NCBI GenBank assembly: GCA_016869175.1
Contig: VGEV01000006.1
Location: 1 to 54,818 of the forward strand
Source: Alphaproteobacteria bacterium
GTDB lineage: Bacteria > Pseudomonadota > Alphaproteobacteria > GCA-2731375
Direction of reading: 5' to 3'
Length of the DNA: 54,818 nucleotides
Shown here: one piece after another, positions 50,541 through 54,818 of the stretch
Layout: each line of letters opens with the position of its first letter
Position numbering within the stretch: position 1 is the first letter of the stretch
Position numbers and translations under genes: made by a program
Notes under the pieces: generated by a model
Told to the model about the DNA's origin: nothing
The model's input: only the letters and a program-made list of their open reading frames with translations
Databases searched by the model: none

Positions 50541-50550
50541 GTCCATGCCG

Positions 50551-51288
50551 CTAGAGCATCGCCATGCCGCCGTTCACGTGCAGCGTCTGCCCGGTGACGT
50601 ATGCAGCTTCCTCGGAGGCAAGAAACACCACCGCCGCCGCCACGTCGGCGCCGACCCCGAAGCGGCCGACCGGAATTGCCGCCAGCAGTTTCTCCTTCTG
50701 CGGCTCTGGCAGCGCCTCGGTCATCGGCGTGGCAATGAAGCCCGGAGCCACACAATTGGCGGTGATGTTGCGGCTGGCCACTTCGGCGGCCAGCGACTTG
50801 GTCATGCCGACCAAACCGGCCTTGGCCGCGGCATAGTTCGCTTGACCGGCATTGCCGGTGGCGCCGACCACGGAGGTAATGCTGATCAGCCGGCCCCAGC
50901 GCCGGCGCAGCATGCCGCGCAGGCTGGCGCGCGACAGGCGGAAGGCGGCGGTGAGGTCGACGTCCAGCACCTTCTGCCAGTCCTCGTCCTTGAGCCGCAT
51001 GGCGAGGTTGTCGCGCGTCAGGCCGGCATTGTTGACCAGGATGTCGAGCCCGCCCAGGGCGGTCTCGGCCCGGCCGGGCAGCGCATCGGCCGCCGCCGGA
51101 TCGGCCAGGTCGGCCGGCAAGACGGCCGTGTCCCCGCCCAGCTCGTCCGCCAACGCCCGCAACGCCGTCTCGCGCGTGCCGGACAGCGCCACCGCCGCGC
51201 CGGCAGCCCGCAGCGCGCGCGCGATGGCGCCACCGATGCCGCCCGAGGCGCCGGTGACCAGAGCACGTTTGTTCGTGAGGTCGAACAT
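50551..51288 (-). CDS. fabG: 3-oxoacyl-ACP reductase
   Basis: A 245-residue SDR that reduces 3-oxoacyl-ACP with NADPH. The cofactor loop TGASGGIGGAIA (about residues 12-23), NNAG (about 85-88), the catalytic Ser of SITSVVGATGN and the YxxxK of NYAAAKAGLVG (about 150-160) are all intact, as is the C-terminal VNGGMAML. It follows fabD by 29 bases. Its canonical active site contrasts with the altered SDR at 28204-28983. Confidence 0.97.
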   Translation of the reverse strand: MFDLTNKRALVTGASGGIGGAIARALRAAGAAVALSGTRETALRALADELGGDTAVLPADLADPAAADALPGRAETALGGLDILVNNAGLTRDNLAMRLKDEDWQKVLDVDLTAAFRLSRASLRGMLRRRWGRLISITSVVGATGNAGQANYAAAKAGLVGMTKSLAAEVASRNITANCVAPGFIATPMTEALPEPQKEKLLAAIPVGRFGVGADVAAAVVFLASEEAAYVTGQTLHVNGGMAML

Positions 51289-51317
51289 GGCCTAGCTGAG
51301 ATCAGTGTCCACGGAAC

Positions 51318-52256
51318 CTAGCCCACCTTGGCATAGGCTTCGATATCCTGCGGCGTGCCCACCGCCAGGCTCGTCAACTCGCGGTCGATGCGTTTAACCA
51401 TGCCGCTCAAGACCTTGCCGGCGCCGACCTCGACCAAGGTGTCGACCCCTTGGTCTTTCATGAACAGCACGCTCTCGCGCCAGCGCACCAAGCCGGTTAC
51501 CTGGCGGACCAAAAGGGCCTTCAATTCCGCCGGGTCGCTGGCGGCCCGTGCCTCCACATTGCAGACCACAGGCACCACCGGCGCGCGCCACGCGATCTTG
51601 TCCATCGCCTCGGCCATAACCTCGGCCGCCGGCGCCATCAGCCGGCAATGGAACGGCGCACTGACCGGCAGGCGGATCGCCTTCAGTTTGCGTTCCTTGG
51701 CCATTTCCAGCGCCCGTTCGATGGCCACGGCGTGGCCGCTCAGCACGATCTGGCCGGGCGCATTGTCGTTGGCGACCTGGCAGACGTCCGACCCCGCGGC
51801 GGCTTCCGCCACCGCGCGCGCAACCTCGATCTCGGCCCCGAGCAGCGCGGCCATGGCGCCAACCCCGACCGGTACCGCCTGCTGCATGGCCTGGCCGCGT
51901 CGCCGCAACAGCCGCGCCGCGTCGGCCAGCGAGATGGCCCCGGCCGCCGCCAGCGCCGAATACTCGCCCAGCGAATGGCCGGCGACGAAGCGCAGTGCCG
52001 TGCCGAGCCGCAGTCCCCCCTGGCGTTCCAGCACACGCACCACCGCCAAGCTGACGGCCATCAGCGCCGGCTGCGCGTTCTCCGTCAGTGTCAGGTCCGG
52101 TTCCGGCCCGTCGAACATCAGACGCGACAGGCGGTGCGACAATGCCTCGTCAACCTCCTCGAACACCTCGCGCGCGGGCGCGAAGGCCTCGGCCAGGGCC
52201 TTGCCCATGCCTACCGCCTGAGAGCCCTGACCGGGAAATACGAACGCGAGCGGCAC
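51318..52256 (-). CDS. fabD: Malonyl-CoA--ACP transacylase
   Basis: A 312-residue enzyme that loads malonate onto ACP. FVFPGQGSQAVGMGK (about residues 6-20), the nucleophile Ser in VAGHSLGEYSALAAAG (about 91-106) and the His region PFHCRLM (about 200) are present. The GTG at 52256 was chosen because it puts AFVFPGQGSQ at the normal distance from the start; the frame stays open upstream. It begins the fabD-fabG block. Confidence 0.95.
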   Translation of the reverse strand: MPLAFVFPGQGSQAVGMGKALAEAFAPAREVFEEVDEALSHRLSRLMFDGPEPDLTLTENAQPALMAVSLAVVRVLERQGGLRLGTALRFVAGHSLGEYSALAAAGAISLADAARLLRRRGQAMQQAVPVGVGAMAALLGAEIEVARAVAEAAAGSDVCQVANDNAPGQIVLSGHAVAIERALEMAKERKLKAIRLPVSAPFHCRLMAPAAEVMAEAMDKIAWRAPVVPVVCNVEARAASDPAELKALLVRQVTGLVRWRESVLFMKDQGVDTLVEVGAGKVLSGMVKRIDRELTSLAVGTPQDIEAYAKVG

Positions 52257-52323
52257 CGCTACCCCCCGACTGCCTGCCCATGTGCCCCGTGGCCGGCGGA
52301 AGATACGGGACACCCCCCGCCAG

Positions 52324-52986
52324 TCAAGTCGCCGGTTCGCCCTCGCGCGCCGGCCGGAAGCCCTGCGCCACCAAGTAGACCTCGGCCGACTCGGCTCGGC
52401 TGGCCTTGGGCTTGGCGTGGCGCACGCTGGCGAAGGCGTGCTTCAGTCGGCGCAGCAAGTCGCCTTCCGCGCCGCCCTGCCGCACCTTGGCGACGAACAC
52501 CCCGCCTGGCCGCAGGAGACGCCAGGCAAGCTCCGCCGCCTGTTCCACCAGGGCAACGATCCGCAGGTGATCGACCCCCGCATGACCGCTGGCATTGGGC
52601 GCCATGTCGCTCAGCACCACGTCCGCCGCGCCGCCCAGCGCTTGGCGGATGGCGCTTTCGCTGGCCGGCAGGCTGACATCGAGCGTCAACACCGAAACCC
52701 CGGGCAGCGGCGGCATCGCCAGCAGGTCGACGGCCACCACGACGCCTTGCCCCGATTTGGCAGCCACCCGTTCCGCCGCCACTTGCGCCCAGCCGCCCGG
52801 CGCCGCGCCCAGGTCCAGGACCCGGCCACCCGGCCGCAGAAAGCCGAAGCGATCGTCCAGTTCCGCGAGCTTGAACGCCGCCCGGCTGCGATAGCCGGCA
52901 CGCCGCGCCTGGACCACGTAGGGATCGCGCTGTTGGCGCGCCAGCCACCGCCGGGAGGATGGCGTTCGCCGGTCGCCAGCGCTCAC
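52324..52986 (-). CDS. rlmE: 23S rRNA 2'-O-methyltransferase RlmE (FtsJ/RrmJ)
   Basis: A 220-residue SAM-dependent methyltransferase that modifies a uridine in the 23S rRNA peptidyl-transferase region. The family K-D-K-E residues are recognisable: the Lys of YRSRAAFKLAELDDRF (about residues 34-49), the SAM loop VLDLGAAPGGWAQVAAE (about 58-74), the Asp of VLSDMAPNASGHAGVD (about 126-141), and the late Lys and Glu in VAKVRQGG and RAESAEVYLVAQGF. The GTG start overlaps the stop of the Ppx/GppA gene. This pairing is typical of alphaproteobacteria. Confidence 0.94.
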   Translation of the reverse strand: MSAGDRRTPSSRRWLARQQRDPYVVQARRAGYRSRAAFKLAELDDRFGFLRPGGRVLDLGAAPGGWAQVAAERVAAKSGQGVVVAVDLLAMPPLPGVSVLTLDVSLPASESAIRQALGGAADVVLSDMAPNASGHAGVDHLRIVALVEQAAELAWRLLRPGGVFVAKVRQGGAEGDLLRRLKHAFASVRHAKPKASRAESAEVYLVAQGFRPAREGEPAT

Positions 52987-54032
52987 GCCGGCCAGTGACC
53001 GTTCGCGCTGTCGCGCATCAGGTCCTGCAGCACTCCCTCGCGCACGCCGCGGTCGGCCACCCGCAGGCGTGGCACCGGCCAGGTACGGCAGATCGCCTCG
53101 AACACGGCGCAGCCCGCCACCACCAAGTCGGCCCGTTCGCAGCCGATGCAGGGCTCCGCGGCGCGTTCGGCAAACGTCATCGCGCGCAAGCGGCGGACGA
53201 TGCCCAACGCCTGGCGCACCTCCAGCCACTGGCCGTCGACCCGCCGGCGATCGTAGCGCGGCAATCCAAGCCGGATACCAACCAGCGTCGTCACGGTGCC
53301 GGAGGTACCCAGCATCTGCAGCCGCCCCAGTTCCCGTTCGCCGTCCGGCCGCCAGCGTTCGGCGAACGGGCGCAGGCGATGCTCGACGCCGTCCACCATG
53401 GCCCGGTAGGTCGCGGCCGAGATGGTCTGGCCGCCATACTGCTCGCAGAGCGAGACCACCCCGCACGGGATGGAGAGCCAGGCTGGTTCCGCCTCGCCCG
53501 CCCCCGACAACCAGGTCAGTTCGGTGCTGCCCCCGCCGATGTCGAACACCAGGACATGATCCGCCAGCGGGTCGATCAGAGGCGCGCAGCCCGCCACCGC
53601 CAGCCGCGCCTCCTCGGCCGAACTAATGACATCGAAGCGCAGACCGGTCTCGGCCTCGACGCAAGCCAAGAATTCCGCGCCATTGGCCGCCTGACGGCAG
53701 GCTTCCGTGGCCACGCAGCGCGCCCGGTCGACACCGCGCCGGCGCATGCGCTCGGCGCAGATGCGCAAGGCCTCCAGCGTGCGCTGCATGGCGCCGTCCG
53801 ACAGTCGGCCAGTCGCCTGCAGGCCTTCGCCCAGCCGGACAATCCGCGAAAACGCCTCCACCACCCGAAAGCCCTGGCGGGCCGGCCGGGCGACCAGCAA
53901 CCGACAGTTGTTGGTGCCAAGATCGAGCGCCGCGTAGGTATGCCGGGCCACGGCTTGACGATCGGCCCAGGGGTCCGCGGTCGCCGGCGGCTCGCTTGCG
54001 GCGCCAGCCACGATGCCATCCGCCCTCGCCAC
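52983..54032 (-). CDS. Ppx/GppA phosphatase family protein, short form
   Basis: A roughly 349-residue protein of the exopolyphosphatase/guanosine pentaphosphatase family. It has the actin-like ATPase-fold motifs YAALDLGTNNCRLLVARP (about residues 33-50), VISSAEEARLAVAG (about 133-146), VLVFDIGGGSTELTWL (about 159-174) and LGTSGTVTTLVG. It lacks the long C-terminal helical domain of the ppx gene at 24424, so the two are different subtypes; this one may act on pppGpp or short polyphosphate. The start is uncertain: TTG 54050, GTG 54032 (preceded by GGAGG) or GTG 54011. It is coupled to rlmE by GTGA. Confidence 0.88.
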   Translation of the reverse strand: MARADGIVAGAASEPPATADPWADRQAVARHTYAALDLGTNNCRLLVARPARQGFRVVEAFSRIVRLGEGLQATGRLSDGAMQRTLEALRICAERMRRRGVDRARCVATEACRQAANGAEFLACVEAETGLRFDVISSAEEARLAVAGCAPLIDPLADHVLVFDIGGGSTELTWLSGAGEAEPAWLSIPCGVVSLCEQYGGQTISAATYRAMVDGVEHRLRPFAERWRPDGERELGRLQMLGTSGTVTTLVGIRLGLPRYDRRRVDGQWLEVRQALGIVRRLRAMTFAERAAEPCIGCERADLVVAGCAVFEAICRTWPVPRLRVADRGVREGVLQDLMRDSANGHWPA

Positions 54033-54135
54033 TTGCCGCCGAGCCTCCAACCGACGCCGTTATCTTCTTGCTTGCCGCCTAGAATGCGGCGCCCGGTTGG
54101 CCAGTGCAAGCCAGGGATGGCGCCCGGTCCCGGCG

Positions 54136-54164
54136 TTGACAAGGGCGGAGCGGCCGACCTAATT
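54136..54164 (+). promoter_or_regulatory. Promoter of tRNA-Gln
   Basis: A perfect -35 TTGACA (54136-54141), a 17-base spacer and a -10 CTAATT (54159-54164) stand 20 bases before the tRNA. This is the most consensus-like sigma-70 promoter seen in the window. Confidence 0.75.
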
Positions 54165-54183
54165 ACCCGGCACCGGTTGCCGT

Positions 54184-54257
54184 TGGGGGATAGTTTAACG
54201 GTAGAACTCTCGGCTCTGGACCGAGCGGTCGTGGTTCGAATCCATGTCCCCCAGCCA
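54184..54257 (+). tRNA. tRNA-Gln (anticodon CUG)
   Basis: The 7-bp acceptor stem TGGGGGA (54184-54190) pairs with TCCCCCA (54247-54253), followed by discriminator G and an encoded CCA (54255-54257). The D-arm region TAGTTTAACGGTAG, an anticodon loop CTCTGGA with anticodon CTG, and the T-arm with the GGTTCGAATCC core are all in place. The 3' half coincides with the end of a serine recombinase frame on the opposite strand, which marks this tRNA as a probable attachment site for an integrated element. Confidence 0.95.
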
Positions 54258-54818
54258 AATCTCACTTTTGCCCGAATTGGCCATTGGCACCGCCTCTTGG
54301 CGGGCCGCGATGGCGGTGGTTTCCGCCAACAGATCAAAAGGTTGGCGGAAGGTGGCGGTCATCTCGCCGTCCGCCCAGGAGCAGTTCGATAGTACGAAAT
54401 TGAGCAGGCGGCGTTTTTGGCGCGGTTCCTGGCGCTCGAACAGCCGCTGCGCGTTCCGCGCCAGTTCGAGAAGCTGCACGCCTTCGTCCATGTAAGACTG
54501 CTCGGCGGTCTCGTGCCGGTCGATCTCCCGTTGCAGGCGCAGTTGCTCCTCGCGCCATTCGCCGGCGAAGCGGTCGTAGAAGTCGCCGCCGATCTTGCCG
54601 TCGAGCTTGTCGATGTACATGGCGTTGATGCGCTCGCCGAGCCGCTTGTGCTCGGCGCGCAGCCGCTCGATGGCGGCCTCGTGCTCGCGTCGCTCGTCGG
54701 CATGGCTGGCCTGAAGCGCCTCGCGCACCCAGCCCAGCACCTCGTCGTCGAAGCGCAGCCGGCCGAGCAGTTCCGTGAACCGCTCCTCCAGCACCTCCTC
54801 GCGGACGTATTTGCGGGT
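54195..54818 (-). CDS. Serine recombinase, C-terminal part (cut by window edge), tail running antisense through tRNA-Gln
   Basis: The last 207 codons of a site-specific recombinase of the resolvase/invertase superfamily. The visible part is the charged coiled-coil region after the recombinase domain: YVREEVLEERFTELLGRL, VREALQASHADERREHE, DKLDGKIGGDFYDR, and the ending KRRLLNFVLSNCSWADG with TFRQPFDLL, all familiar from large proteobacterial recombinases. The catalytic Ser domain and zinc ribbon would be beyond the window edge. The final 20 or so codons (from about 54257 down to the stop at 54195-54197) are simply the antisense of tRNA-Gln (DSNHDRSVQSREFYR). The native end of the protein was therefore probably created by integration at the tRNA. 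Confidence 0.85.
   Translation of the reverse strand, partial: TRKYVREEVLEERFTELLGRLRFDDEVLGWVREALQASHADERREHEAAIERLRAEHKRLGERINAMYIDKLDGKIGGDFYDRFAGEWREEQLRLQREIDRHETAEQSYMDEGVQLLELARNAQRLFERQEPRQKRRLLNFVLSNCSWADGEMTATFRQPFDLLAETTAIAARQEAVPMANSGKSEIWLGDMDSNHDRSVQSREFYR

Overview
This window is a GC-rich stretch of an alphaproteobacterial chromosome, most likely from the Rhodospirillales or a nearby order. The assignment rests on gene content and order: NDUFA12, mlaD and DUF2155 next to aat; a long B12-dependent ribonucleotide reductase; hda, an AI-2E transporter, a CDP-alcohol phosphatidyltransferase and DUF2066 diverging from purMN; and lptF, lptG, lptD, surA, pdxA and rsmA facing gmk, yicC, mltG, fabF, acpP, fabG, fabD. 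No species can be named from the sequence alone. Genes are packed tightly with many ATGA/GTGA overlaps, and no gene-free gap exceeds 300 bases.

Left part (1-4126): the 3' end of an IS3-family element, then a chromate-resistance locus. A superoxide dismutase-rhodanese fusion is divergent from chrB, a second short ChrB-domain gene and chrA. A perfect 16-bp palindrome lies between the divergent units.

4127-9934 (minus strand): a thiS-thiG fusion followed by hpd, a compact hmgA, a short FAH-family hydrolase, a phytanoyl-CoA dioxygenase family gene and maiA. Apart from thiSG and the dioxygenase, this is the tyrosine/homogentisate degradation pathway.

10028-24383: aroQ-accB-accC-aat (shikimate, acetyl-CoA carboxylase, N-degron transferase) run into the convergent NDUFA12-mlaD-DUF2155 unit. 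Then come nrdJ with a candidate NrdR operator and a strong terminator, a predicted FeeM-like N-acyltransferase fused to a cyclic-nucleotide-binding domain, rnd, aspS and an EAL-domain protein.

24424-34633: ppk1-ppx (polyphosphate synthesis and breakdown), a non-canonical SDR, an Hda-like protein, an AI-2E family permease, a CDP-alcohol phosphatidyltransferase and DUF2066, divergent from purM-purN; ndk faces purN.

34732-54050: an ABC-F ATPase, holC-pepA, then the envelope operon lptF-lptG-lptD-surA-pdxA-rsmA. It converges on a minus-strand run of gmk, yicC, mltG, the fatty-acid genes fabF-acpP-fabG-fabD, rlmE and a second Ppx/GppA protein.

Right edge (54136-54818): tRNA-Gln(CUG) with a good promoter. 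Directly against its 3' end is the C-terminal part of a serine recombinase, whose last codons read antisense through the tRNA. This is probably the edge of an integrated element that continues beyond the window. The window is otherwise mostly core genome. The unusual features are domain fusions, altered catalytic motifs, the chr operator and this island junction; I see no clearly new defence or mobile system.
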